Part shown: piece by piece, positions 29,042-36,024 of the stretch | Numbering within the stretch: the first letter of the stretch is position 1 | Layout of the letters: every line of letters starts with the position of its first letter | Assembly: GCA_964509685.1 (NCBI GenBank) | Contig: CAZDYQ010000003.1 | Span: 1 to 64,000 of the forward strand | Direction of reading: 5' to 3' | DNA length: 64,000 nucleotides | Origin: JAMLIN01 sp964509685 | GTDB taxonomy: Bacteria > Pseudomonadota > Gammaproteobacteria > Burkholderiales > Burkholderiaceae_E | Program-made: the position numbers and the translations under genes | Notes under the pieces: generated by a model | What the model was told of the DNA's origin: nothing | The model's input: the letters and a program-made list of their open reading frames with translations, nothing else | The model's database searches: none

Positions 29042-29800
29042 ATGGTGGAAGCGCATCTCTGCACCGCTTGTCGGGCCAGTGTCGGTCCGGAGCAGCACCG
29101 CTGCCCGGTGTGCCATGCGCGTCTCGGCTTCGTGCCCGAACTGGGCCTGCTGTGCGCCTTCGAGGATCGCGGCGAGGCCGGCTGGCATCCCCTGGGCGTT
29201 CGTGGTGTCGGTGTTCGCCTGCCGTGCGGCAACTATGGCGAGCACCCGATCTGCAACTGGACCGTCCCGGCCGAAGCGTCCGACTGCTACTGCGAGTCGT
29301 GCCGCTGCATGGCAAGGACGCCCGGACTTTCCGAGCCCGCACAGCGCCAGCGCTGGGCGCGCTTCGGGCGGGCGCGTCGGCGACTCTTCACGGGCCTGCG
29401 CCAGCTCGGCCTGCTCGATGCCCAGGGCCGGGTCCGCGGCCTGCCCGAGCCGATCTTCGATGTCGTCGACGGGGCGGGGGGCGTCCTGCCGGAAGGTCCG
29501 GCCGTGCGTGCGAACGTACCCGGCCCCATCCTGGTGGATCTCTCCCGGATCGATGCGATGGGCGACCGCGATCTTTTCGAGGCGCTGCGCCGCGCCGTCG
29601 GCCTGCGCCTCGCGCTTGCACGCGGCGTGTCGCTCCCGGCGCCGGCAGGCGCCGGCCACGACCCGGATCGACTGATGGCCGAATGGGAGTCGAGCTCGGG
29701 AGGGATCGGCGCTCGCGTGCCCGAGGCCCAGCGCGATCCACGGCAGCGGCCCGGGACGGCCCATCGCGGCGGCCCCGGTCGCGCCGGCATGCTCGCCTGA
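29042..29800 (+). CDS. Zinc-ribbon protein related to putative metallopeptidases, lacking HEXXH
   Basis: 252 residues. The N-terminal zinc ribbon has two CxxC pairs (CTAC, CPVC) and a second set in CNW...CYCESC. The following LSEPAQRQRWARFGRARRRL segment resembles bacterial proteins annotated as zinc-ribbon putative zinc-binding metallopeptidases (DUF2248 type, about 350 residues, from memory). In those the C-terminal half carries HExxH; here that half is shortened and has no such motif, although the expected preceding strand (GPILVDLSRIDAMGD) is still recognisable. Catalysis is therefore unlikely. It is the second gene of a sigma-54 operon and convergent with rpoN. Confidence 0.65.
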   Translation: MVEAHLCTACRASVGPEQHRCPVCHARLGFVPELGLLCAFEDRGEAGWHPLGVRGVGVRLPCGNYGEHPICNWTVPAEASDCYCESCRCMARTPGLSEPAQRQRWARFGRARRRLFTGLRQLGLLDAQGRVRGLPEPIFDVVDGAGGVLPEGPAVRANVPGPILVDLSRIDAMGDRDLFEALRRAVGLRLALARGVSLPAPAGAGHDPDRLMAEWESSSGGIGARVPEAQRDPRQRPGTAHRGGPGRAGMLA

Positions 29801-29842
29801 GCGTTCGCGCCTTCCGGGGCGCGCAAACGAAGAACCGAAAAG

Positions 29843-29879
29843 CCGCCGCCCCGGCGCCGACGGGGCGCCGGGGCGGCGG
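29843..29879 (-). terminator. Strong terminator of rpoN
   Basis: Two perfect 16 bp GC-rich arms (29843-29858 and 29864-29879) enclose a 5 nt loop. Read on the minus strand, the stem is followed by CTTTTCGGTT. It ends rpoN 22 bp after its stop codon and may also stop transcripts of the convergent gene. Confidence 0.85.
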
Positions 29880-29901
29880 GGCGTCCCGGACCGGGAGTCG
29901 C

Positions 29902-31368
29902 CTACGCCGCGGCGGTGGCGCGGTTCGACAGGCGTCGAATGTCGGCGGGCGGGATCTGCATCGCGTCGCGGTACTTGCTGACCGTGCGGCGAGCCACCTG
30001 GATGCCGCGCTGGGCAAGCATCCGCGTGAGCTTGTGGTCCGAGAGCGGCTTGCGCTCGTCCTCGGCGCTGATCAGCTGGCGGATCATCGCCTTGACCGCG
30101 GTCGCCGAGCACCGGTCGCCGCGCGCCGTCTCCACCCCGGAGGTGAAGAAGCGCTTGAAGTCGATCACGCCCGCCGGGGTGATCATGTACTTGTTGGCGG
30201 TGACGCGCGAGACCGTCGATTCGTGCAGGCCCAGCTCGTCGGCGATGTCGCGCAGCGTCATCGGCTTCATGCCGATGTCGCCATACTCGAAGTAGTCGGC
30301 CTGGCGTTCCACGATCGCCTGGGCCACGCGCAGCACGGTGGACTGTCGCTGCTCGATGCTGCGCACGAGCCAGCGGGCTTCCTGGAGCTGGGCATTCATC
30401 GCCTTGCACGAACGACTGTCCTGGGCGCGGAGCATGTCGCAGTACATCTCGTTCACGCGCACCGACGGCAGGGCGCCCTGGCGCGGGCGGACCTGCCAGC
30501 GCCCGTTGATCTTCAGCACCTGGACATCCGGCACGACATAGGCGGGCGTATCCGAGGACAGCGCAAGGCCGGGCCTCGGCGTGAGGCGACGGATCAGCAC
30601 CGTCGCATCGGCCAGCGTGTCCTCGTCGAGGTCGAGCGCCTCGGCGAGGGCCGGGAAGTCGTGGGCGGCAAAGGTGTCCAGGTGGTCCGCGACGATCGCG
30701 GCCGCGGCAGCGCGCCCGGGCGTCGAAAGGGGCAGGGCCTCGATCTGCAGCGCGAGGCACTCCTTGACCGAGCGGGCGCCCACGCCCGCGGGCTCGAAGT
30801 GCTGCACGTGGCGCAGCGCGATCTCCAGCTCGTCCACGCCCACGCGGTCCGTGGGGCTGCTGAGGTCGTCGGCGATCTCCTCGAGCGAGCATTCGAGATA
30901 GCCGGTCGGCTCGATCGCATCGATGATCGCGCGCACCAGCATCGCATCGCGCTCGCCGAGGTTCAGGCAGCCGGCCTGTTGCAGGAGGATATCGCGCAGC
31001 TTCGGCGTGTCCGGCGCGAGCGCGATCGGATCGAAGTCCGGATCGGAGCTCCCCTGGCGGGAACCGCTCTCCAGCCAAGGCTCGGACATGTAGGAGGCGT
31101 CGGCCTCTGCGCCGCCCAGTTCGCTCGTTTCGGCAACCGCGCCGAGCTCGTGGCCATCGCCGTCGGTCGCGCCGATCGCCACGACGGCATCGGCCTCGCC
31201 GGGGGCATCGACATCGTCGTCGGATTCCAGCATGGGATTCGATGCAAGCGATTCGCGGACCTGCTGGGCGAACTCCAGGGTCGAGAGCTGCAGCATGCTG
31301 AGGGCGCGCTGCATGGCGGGCGACATGTTGGTCTGGCGAGTGGTTTGCAGGCTGATCCCGGATTGCAT
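29902..31368 (-). CDS. rpoN: RNA polymerase sigma-54 factor
   Basis: 488 residues. The start is the ATG at 31368, after GGAGTGAG. The N-terminal activator-interacting region (MSPAMQRALSMLQLSTLEF) is followed by an acidic linker (about residues 50-115), the core-binding part, the helix-turn-helix (LGLHESTVSRV) and the C-terminal RpoN box ARRTVSKYRDAM. All domains are intact. It is not next to lptB, hpf or ptsN, the usual partners of proteobacterial rpoN, and may be a second, specialised copy. A sigma-54-like promoter lies 45-60 bp upstream. Confidence 0.97.
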   Translation of the reverse strand: MQSGISLQTTRQTNMSPAMQRALSMLQLSTLEFAQQVRESLASNPMLESDDDVDAPGEADAVVAIGATDGDGHELGAVAETSELGGAEADASYMSEPWLESGSRQGSSDPDFDPIALAPDTPKLRDILLQQAGCLNLGERDAMLVRAIIDAIEPTGYLECSLEEIADDLSSPTDRVGVDELEIALRHVQHFEPAGVGARSVKECLALQIEALPLSTPGRAAAAAIVADHLDTFAAHDFPALAEALDLDEDTLADATVLIRRLTPRPGLALSSDTPAYVVPDVQVLKINGRWQVRPRQGALPSVRVNEMYCDMLRAQDSRSCKAMNAQLQEARWLVRSIEQRQSTVLRVAQAIVERQADYFEYGDIGMKPMTLRDIADELGLHESTVSRVTANKYMITPAGVIDFKRFFTSGVETARGDRCSATAVKAMIRQLISAEDERKPLSDHKLTRMLAQRGIQVARRTVSKYRDAMQIPPADIRRLSNRATAAA

Positions 31369-31412
31369 GGGCTCACTCCATAAGGGTTGTGCTTCGTTGT
31401 GGAGACCCGGAA

Positions 31413-31428
31413 CGCAATTCCCGTGCCA
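31413..31428 (-). promoter_or_regulatory. Sigma-54-type -24/-12 promoter of rpoN
   Basis: On the minus strand TGGCACG-GGAA-TTGCG matches 11 of 12 consensus positions. A start near 31402 gives a leader of about 34 nt. Upstream lie a GTGAA-ATTG-TTCAC dyad (31432-31445) and a CGGCGCAA-N12-TTGCGCCG dyad (31501-31528). The remainder of this 306 bp gap holds the terminator of the entericidin gene. Confidence 0.75.
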
Positions 31429-31594
31429 GTTGTGAAATTGTTCACGCTTCGGCGACCCTTCCCTGCGGAAAACCGCGACAGTGCGTGCTTTCACGAAGGT
31501 CGGCGCAAGGCCGGATGCGTTTGCGCCGCGGGTGCCGAGCGCCTGCCGGAAGCCATTCGGACCGGGCAGAATTTCTGCTGGCGGCGCGCCTGGC

Positions 31595-31624
31595 AAAAAA
31601 AGAGCGGCGCCTTCCGGGCGCCGC
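31595..31624 (-). terminator. Terminator of the entericidin-like gene
   Basis: GCGGCGCC (31604-31611) and GGCGCCGC (31617-31624) form an 8 bp stem with a 5 nt loop. On the minus strand it is followed by a run of seven T residues, interrupted only by CT at the stem base. A second GC-rich hairpin (GCGGCCGC arms) at about 31645-31668 precedes it. Confidence 0.85.
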
Positions 31625-31674
31625 AACGAGGTGGGATGAGAGGGCGGCCGCCGGTTCAGCGGCCGCTGTCGAAA

Positions 31675-31812
31675 TCACTGGCGCTTGTTCTTGTCCGCCG
31701 CGTTCTCGAGCTTGTTGCCGCCGGCCTGGATGTCCTCGCCGAGGCCGGACATCGTGTTGCATGCGCTGAGCGCGAAAGCGGCGGCCATTACGATCATCAA
31801 AAGACGGGTCAT
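31675..31812 (-). CDS. Entericidin-like small lipoprotein
   Basis: 45 residues. The signal sequence ends in the lipobox FALSAC (Cys18), followed by NTMSGLGEDIQAGGNKLENAA, which matches the entericidin A/B family closely. Entericidins are membrane lipoproteins described as a toxin/antidote pair in enterobacteria; in other proteobacteria single copies are common and stress-induced. AGGAAGGAG precedes the ATG. Only one copy is present here. A sigma-54-like promoter and a terminator frame the gene. Confidence 0.92.
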   Translation of the reverse strand: MTRLLMIVMAAAFALSACNTMSGLGEDIQAGGNKLENAADKNKRQ

Positions 31813-31853
31813 TCGTTTTCTCCTTCCTGGCTGGGTGTTGACCGCTGGTGACC

Positions 31854-31869
31854 TGCAATCGCCGTGCCC
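31854..31869 (-). promoter_or_regulatory. Sigma-54-type -24/-12 promoter of the entericidin-like gene
   Basis: On the minus strand GGGCACG-GCGA-TTGCA matches 11 of 12 consensus positions with correct spacing. A start near 31843 gives a leader of about 31 nt before the ATG at 31812. Confidence 0.75.
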
Positions 31870-31907
31870 ATGATGCACGCGCCAGGCGCCGGGATGCTTT
31901 CCGGCCC

Positions 31908-31923
31908 GGGCACGAAAAGTGCG
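31908..31923 (+). promoter_or_regulatory. Possible sigma-54-type promoter of the 73-residue protein gene
   Basis: GGGCACG-AAAA-GTGCG matches 9 of 12 positions; GG and GC are 10 bp apart. It is divergent from the entericidin promoter, with 38 bp between the two, and about 50 bp before the ATG at 31973. Confidence 0.4.
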
Positions 31924-31972
31924 CCGCGACGCCCCATGGCCCGCGGGCCGACCCATAGGAATAGGAGCAGTC

Positions 31973-32194
31973 ATGAGCCAGGATCGAAAGAAGGACACGG
32001 CGCCCGCCGATACCGAGCAGGGGAACCGGCCTCGCACGCGCGAGGAAAAGCGGGAGGATGCCGAGGCATCGCGCCAGGACCGCCCGACCACGAGCGTTCC
32101 CGGCCAGAAGGAGCGCTGGGAGAACGAGGGAGGGCAGCCCGGCGGCGTGATCTCCTCGACCGACGCCACGCAGCCGAAGACGGACGAGGACTGA
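31973..32194 (+). CDS. Small hydrophilic protein of unknown function
   Basis: 73 residues from the ATG at 31973, which has AGGAG upstream. It is extremely hydrophilic (Lys, Arg, Glu, Asp, Gln, Thr), has no hydrophobic core and is predicted by eye to be disordered, like many small stress-induced proteins. Not assigned to a family. Divergent from the entericidin gene. Confidence 0.65.
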   Translation: MSQDRKKDTAPADTEQGNRPRTREEKREDAEASRQDRPTTSVPGQKERWENEGGQPGGVISSTDATQPKTDED

Positions 32195-32213
32195 CGACCC
32201 GCCTTCCTCCCTT

Positions 32214-32612
32214 CTAGTAGCGGCGCATGCGCCCCGCCCGTCGCTCGGGCCGGGCGTAGGCGCCGCTTCCCCTCGAGCCCGAGGAGACGAGCGAGAGCAC
32301 GCTGCTCACGCCGCGCCAGGCGGCCAGCGCAAAGAGGCCTCCGCGCATCGCGCCGCGCGCCAGGCGCAGGGAGCGACGCGGGCCCGCGACCATGAGGGCC
32401 GCCCCGACGCCGATCGCGAGCGCGGGATGCTCGCGCACGACGTCCACCACGGAGTCGAAGGCGGACCCGCGTCTCGGCGGGTCGAACGGCCTGCCGTTCG
32501 CATCGACGACCGGTTCGGCGACGACCGGTTCAACGGGTTCGTCCTGCGCGAGGCGTTCGCGCTGTTGCCGGATCTGTTCGCGCAGGCGCGCGATCTCGGA
32601 TGACTCAGCCAT
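32214..32612 (-). CDS. Small membrane-associated protein, third gene of the YqjD/YqjE-like operon
   Basis: 132 residues from the ATG at 32612, overlapping the preceding stop by 8 bp. It has an N-terminal charged coiled-coil segment (IARLREQIRQQRERLAQ), then a hydrophobic part (ALAIGVGAALMVAGP) and a basic C-terminus. In Escherichia coli the third gene of the corresponding operon is yqjK; similarity to YqjK is not evident, so this is a positional analogy only. Confidence 0.7.
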   Translation of the reverse strand: MAESSEIARLREQIRQQRERLAQDEPVEPVVAEPVVDANGRPFDPPRRGSAFDSVVDVVREHPALAIGVGAALMVAGPRRSLRLARGAMRGGLFALAAWRGVSSVLSLVSSGSRGSGAYARPERRAGRMRRY

Positions 32613-33027
32613 GCTGGCCTCCCTCCTGGTGCAGGCGGTGCGCAAGCCATTCGCGGTCCGCCGCGAGTTCCGCGCGAAGCCCGGCAAAGCGTCGGTCCTT
32701 GCGCATCTGCGCATAGCGCCACATGAACAGGCCCACCAGGGCGACCAGCCCATGGGCCGCGCAGACGAGCCACGTCACCATGACGCGGTGCTCGGTGTCC
32801 CACCACGTCACGATGACCGCCAGGCTCACGAATGCGAGCGCGAGCATCCCGGCCAGTGCCATGATGGTCAGGCCCACGGCGAGCTGCACCAGCCGGGCGC
32901 GCTCGACCTTCCATTCGAGCCGGGCCAGCTCGCAGCGCGACGCCAGGGCGTCCTGTGTCTCGTGCAGGGCCCGGGTGATCGGCGCCATCAGGCGCGGCAC
33001 CAGTCTTCGGTGGATTGCGCTGGACAT
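32605..33027 (-). CDS. YqjE-like phage-holin-family membrane protein
   Basis: 140 residues. Two adjacent hydrophobic segments (LVQLAVGLTIMALAGMLALA and a second at about residues 85-103) are flanked by charged helices, matching the DUF1469/YqjE family. The name holin reflects the fold; no lysis function is implied. It lies 15 bp behind the YqjD-like gene and overlaps the next gene by 8 bp. Confidence 0.85.
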   Translation of the reverse strand: MSSAIHRRLVPRLMAPITRALHETQDALASRCELARLEWKVERARLVQLAVGLTIMALAGMLALAFVSLAVIVTWWDTEHRVMVTWLVCAAHGLVALVGLFMWRYAQMRKDRRFAGLRAELAADREWLAHRLHQEGGQHG

Positions 33028-33042
33028 GCGGCGCCCGCTTTT

Positions 33043-33426
33043 CTAGCGGCGCGCGATGAGGACCCCGAGGGCGACGCCCGCGAGAGCCGCCATCGTGGCG
33101 AAGCGCCAGGGCGCGTCATGGACGTAGTCGTCCGCATCGGTCGCGGCCCGCGCGAGGCGCTGGGAAGCGTGGTGCGATGTCTCGCCGATGACGTCGCTCG
33201 CATGCGCGACCCGATCGCGCAGCCGGGCCAGCACCGACTCGAGCTCCGGCGTCTTCGACAGCACGCCGTCCTGCGACAGCTCGTCCAGTTCGCTGCGCAG
33301 GCGCGCCCATTCCTCCTGGATCGAGTCCATGGCGGCGCGTTTGGCGCGCCCGCCTTCCCGGCCGGCCTGGGCCAGCGATTCACCGGCTTCGTGCAGGTGG
33401 TTGGTGACCTCGTCGATTCTGGCCAT
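33043..33426 (-). CDS. YqjD/ElaB-like (DUF883) membrane-anchored protein
   Basis: 127 residues from the ATG at 33426, after GGAGGA. A long charged helix is followed by a C-terminal membrane anchor (FATMAALAGVALGVLIARR), the DUF883 layout. In Escherichia coli YqjD and ElaB are tail-anchored, bind ribosomes and are induced in stationary phase. First gene of a three-gene operon; a sigma-54-like site is upstream. Confidence 0.9.
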   Translation of the reverse strand: MARIDEVTNHLHEAGESLAQAGREGGRAKRAAMDSIQEEWARLRSELDELSQDGVLSKTPELESVLARLRDRVAHASDVIGETSHHASQRLARAATDADDYVHDAPWRFATMAALAGVALGVLIARR

Positions 33427-33478
33427 GATTCCTCCGTGGGGTGATGTCGCCCGCGTCGCGAGCGGCGTCATCCCGTCA

Positions 33479-33494
33479 TGCAGAAACCATGCCT
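33479..33494 (-). promoter_or_regulatory. Possible sigma-54-type promoter of the YqjD-like operon
   Basis: On the minus strand AGGCATG-GTTT-CTGCA matches 9 of 12 positions with GG-N10-GC. It touches the stop codon of the tetR-family gene and lies about 53 bp before the ATG at 33426. Confidence 0.4.
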
Positions 33495-34089
33495 AGCGAG
33501 GTGACTGCGCCTGCGCCACGGCCTGGTCGAACAGGCCCGCGATCTCCCCGGCGACTTCGGCAATGGGCGTCGTATCCGCCGCGACACGCGCCTGTATGAG
33601 GGCGCCCTCCAGCGCGGCGATCGCGGTGAGCGCCAGGCGCCGCGCCCGGCGGGGGGCCACGCCATGCTCGCGCAGGGCGCGGTCGAGGACGCGCGTCCAT
33701 CCGGCGCCCGCCCGCGCCCCGGCCGCGCGGATGGCGGGCTCGTCCGCGGCCGCCTCGAGCAGCACCGTCGCGATCGGACAGCCGTCGCGGAAGTCCGACT
33801 GCGCCATCCAGCCGGCGAGCTGGCCGGCATAGGCCCGCAGCAGCTCGCCCGGGGGGTGGCCGCCATCGGCCAGCGCCTGGAGGCTGCGGCGCACCCGCTC
33901 GCCCGCGAAGCCGACCGCGGCCGCCCCGATTTCCGGCTTGCCGCCCGGGAAGTAGTGGTACACCGAACCGCGCGGCGCCCCGCTCTCGGCCACGATCCGC
34001 GCGAGTCCCGTGGCGGCATAGCCGTAGCGCCGGAAGAGCCGGGCCGCCGTGCTCACGATCGCGTCGCGGTGCCTCGGTGGCCTCGGCAT
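33493..34089 (-). CDS. TetR-family transcriptional repressor (YxaF/LmrA-like)
   Basis: 198 residues. The N-terminal helix-turn-helix (ATGLARIVAESGAPRGSVYHYF) is standard for TetR. The C-terminal ligand part contains DGCPIATVLLEAA, the signature of the YxaF/LmrA subgroup, which usually responds to drug-like or flavonoid-like molecules. It is divergent from a thioesterase gene with a palindromic operator in between, so it probably controls that gene and itself. Confidence 0.92.
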   Translation of the reverse strand: MPRPPRHRDAIVSTAARLFRRYGYAATGLARIVAESGAPRGSVYHYFPGGKPEIGAAAVGFAGERVRRSLQALADGGHPPGELLRAYAGQLAGWMAQSDFRDGCPIATVLLEAAADEPAIRAAGARAGAGWTRVLDRALREHGVAPRRARRLALTAIAALEGALIQARVAADTTPIAEVAGEIAGLFDQAVAQAQSPR

Positions 34090-34107
34090 CGATTTCCCTC
34101 CCGCAAG

Positions 34108-34129
34108 CTATATAGACCGGTCAGTATAG
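34108..34129. promoter_or_regulatory. Palindromic operator for the TetR-family repressor
   Basis: The imperfect palindrome CTATA-ta-GACCGGTC-ag-TATAG spans 22 bp in the 79 bp gap between the divergent tetR-family and thioesterase genes. Only two positions in each arm break the symmetry. TetR-family repressors bind dyads of this size and place. The TATAG halves may also overlap -10 elements. Confidence 0.7.
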
Positions 34130-34168
34130 TCGGACTATGATGAACGACCAGCCTCCAAGGTCGATCCC

Positions 34169-34612
34169 ATGCCCGATGTCTCCCAGGCCGCCCCCACGGC
34201 GCCGCCCGCGCCGCCCGCGCCGTACATCCGCCATGACCGCCGCAGCGGGCTTACCGACCCGTGGGAGCCGCTCTATTCCCACCGGAGCGCCGACGCGGTG
34301 TGGGTCGGCCTCTGGGCGGCCGAGCCCCATGCCAATTCACGCGGCTTCGTCCATGGCGGACTGATCACCGCCCTGGCGGACAACGCCATGGGCCTGTCGT
34401 GCGCGCAGGCGCGCGGCGACCCCCGGCCGAGCCTCGTCACGGTGAATCTTTGCGTCGATTTCGTGAGCACCGCCCGCGTCGGGCAATGGGTCGAGGTCCG
34501 GCCCGAGGTGATCCGGACCGGCTCCCGCCTGTGCTTCGCCACCGCCCTCGTGCTTGCGGACGGCGAGGTCTGCGCCCGCGCCAATGCCACGTTCGCCATA
34601 CCGGCGCGCTGA
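34169..34612 (+). CDS. PaaI-type hotdog thioesterase
   Basis: 147 residues. The motif NSRGFVHGGLITALADNAMG is the PaaI thioesterase signature; the aspartate in LADNAMG would be catalytic. An alanine/proline-rich stretch precedes the domain. It hydrolyses acyl- or aryl-CoA esters. It is divergent from a TetR-family gene that probably represses it. Confidence 0.9.
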   Translation: MPDVSQAAPTAPPAPPAPYIRHDRRSGLTDPWEPLYSHRSADAVWVGLWAAEPHANSRGFVHGGLITALADNAMGLSCAQARGDPRPSLVTVNLCVDFVSTARVGQWVEVRPEVIRTGSRLCFATALVLADGEVCARANATFAIPAR

Positions 34613-34681
34613 TCGCACGACGCGCGATCCGGTACAGTGGCGGATTGCGCCGATGGCGCTTCAGCCCCGGGGCGGGTCAAC

Positions 34682-35191
34682 ATGGCCAGGATCGACACCC
34701 AGGAAGGAATGCCCGGCGAGCGGGCGGAGGATGCAGTCACGGTCAGCGCCGATGCGGCGCCGAGCCCGGTGTCGGAGCCCGTGGCGTCCTCCTTCCGATG
34801 GTCCGGACGCTTCGAGCTCGACCACGACGAGATGGACGACATCCACCGGGAGTTCGTCGTCCTCGTCGATGCCCTCCTGCATGCGCCCGATGCCGAGATC
34901 CCCGATCGTCTCGATGCACTGATCGAGCACACCCGCCATCACTTCGAGCGCGAGACCACCTGGATGCAGCTCTCGCACTTCCCGCCCATCCATTGCCATG
35001 AGCGCGAGCACGCGAAGGTCATGGAGGTTGCGGCCGCCGTCCGGGAGCGCGTTGCGGCGGGCGAACTCGAGTACGGCCGCACGCTCGCGGCCGGCCTCGC
35101 CGAATGGTTCGAGATCCATGCCGACACGATGGACCGCGTCCTCGCGATGTGGCTACGGCAGGGGCCGGACTGGCCCGCGCCCGATGCCTGA
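34682..35191 (+). CDS. Bacteriohemerythrin
   Basis: 169 residues from the ATG at 34682. All seven ligands of the oxygen-binding di-iron centre can be placed: His55, His87, Glu91, His106, His110, His146 and Asp151, with family spacing (4, 15, 4, 36 and 5 residues after His87). The first 38 residues are a non-conserved leader. It binds oxygen, and in other bacteria acts as store, carrier or sensor. Followed, 101 bp later, by the cupin gene. Confidence 0.92.
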   Translation: MARIDTQEGMPGERAEDAVTVSADAAPSPVSEPVASSFRWSGRFELDHDEMDDIHREFVVLVDALLHAPDAEIPDRLDALIEHTRHHFERETTWMQLSHFPPIHCHEREHAKVMEVAAAVRERVAAGELEYGRTLAAGLAEWFEIHADTMDRVLAMWLRQGPDWPAPDA

Positions 35192-35292
35192 GGGGCGCGC
35201 CGCGGCCATGGCCGCGGTCCGGGCGGGAAATCGCAACGCGCCGGCGGTCGGCGTCATGCGTCACGGGCCCACTCTGCGCTAGAGTTGCGCGC

Positions 35293-36024
35293 ATGCAAGA
35301 GCCGGCGCTTCCGAACAGCTCCGCTCGCGATCCCTTCGCCGAGAGGATCGCGGTCGTGCCCGGGACCGTGCGCTGGACCGCCGGACCCGCGCCGGGCGTC
35401 CAGCGGATCGTCCTCGATGCGGGCGAGGGGTCGAATGGCCGCCTGACCGCCTTCATGCGCTTCGCCCCCGGTGCACGGTGCACGGAGCATGCGCACGAGG
35501 GCGGCGAGGAAATCCTCGTGCTCGCGGGCACCCTCGCCGACGAGCGCGGCGTCCACCGCGCGGGCACCTATCTTCGCAACGCGCCGGGGAGCCGGCATGC
35601 GCCCGCGTCACCGGACGGATGCACGATCTTCGTCAAGCTGCGCCAGTTCGCCGACGGCGATGTCGGTTCGCGCCTCGTGGACACGCGCCGGGTGCGCTGG
35701 TCGCGCGGGCGCGTTCCCCAGACGAGCGTCATGCCCCTGCATGCCTTCGGCGACGAGCTCACGCGCCTCGTCCACTGGCGTGCCGGTATCGGCGGCGCGC
35801 CGGTCCGGCATTCCGGCGGTGCCGAGCTGCTGGTCCTGGACGGTGAATTTTCCGACGAGCATGGCCACTACGGGCCCGGTACCTGGATGCGCCTGCCGCC
35901 GGGCTGCTGGCACCGGCCCCGCGCCGGCCGGCGCGGCGTGCTCGCCTGGGTCAAGACCGGGCACCTGCGAGTTCTCGCGCGCGATCCCGACAGGTCCGAA
36001 CGAGTGGCGGAAGCCGCGGCATGA
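35293..36024 (+). CDS. Tandem cupin protein (ChrR-like)
   Basis: 243 residues with two cupin domains. The first has the metal-binding pattern CTEHAHEGGEEILVLAG; the second, at about residues 150-225, is HSGGAELLVLDGEFSDEHGHYGPGTW. The pattern resembles the C-terminal cupin of the ChrR anti-sigma factor, but the N-terminal zinc-binding anti-sigma domain is absent and no ECF sigma gene is adjacent. Its stop overlaps the start of the hydrolase gene (ATGA). Confidence 0.82.
   Translation: MQEPALPNSSARDPFAERIAVVPGTVRWTAGPAPGVQRIVLDAGEGSNGRLTAFMRFAPGARCTEHAHEGGEEILVLAGTLADERGVHRAGTYLRNAPGSRHAPASPDGCTIFVKLRQFADGDVGSRLVDTRRVRWSRGRVPQTSVMPLHAFGDELTRLVHWRAGIGGAPVRHSGGAELLVLDGEFSDEHGHYGPGTWMRLPPGCWHRPRAGRRGVLAWVKTGHLRVLARDPDRSERVAEAAA

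Noticed and set aside
32605..33027. Reading the holin-family protein as a prophage remnant
   Set aside because: It is YqjE-like, in an operon with a YqjD-like gene, and no phage genes are nearby.
35293..36024. Calling the cupin protein the anti-sigma factor ChrR
   Set aside because: The zinc-binding N-terminal domain and an adjacent ECF sigma gene are missing.
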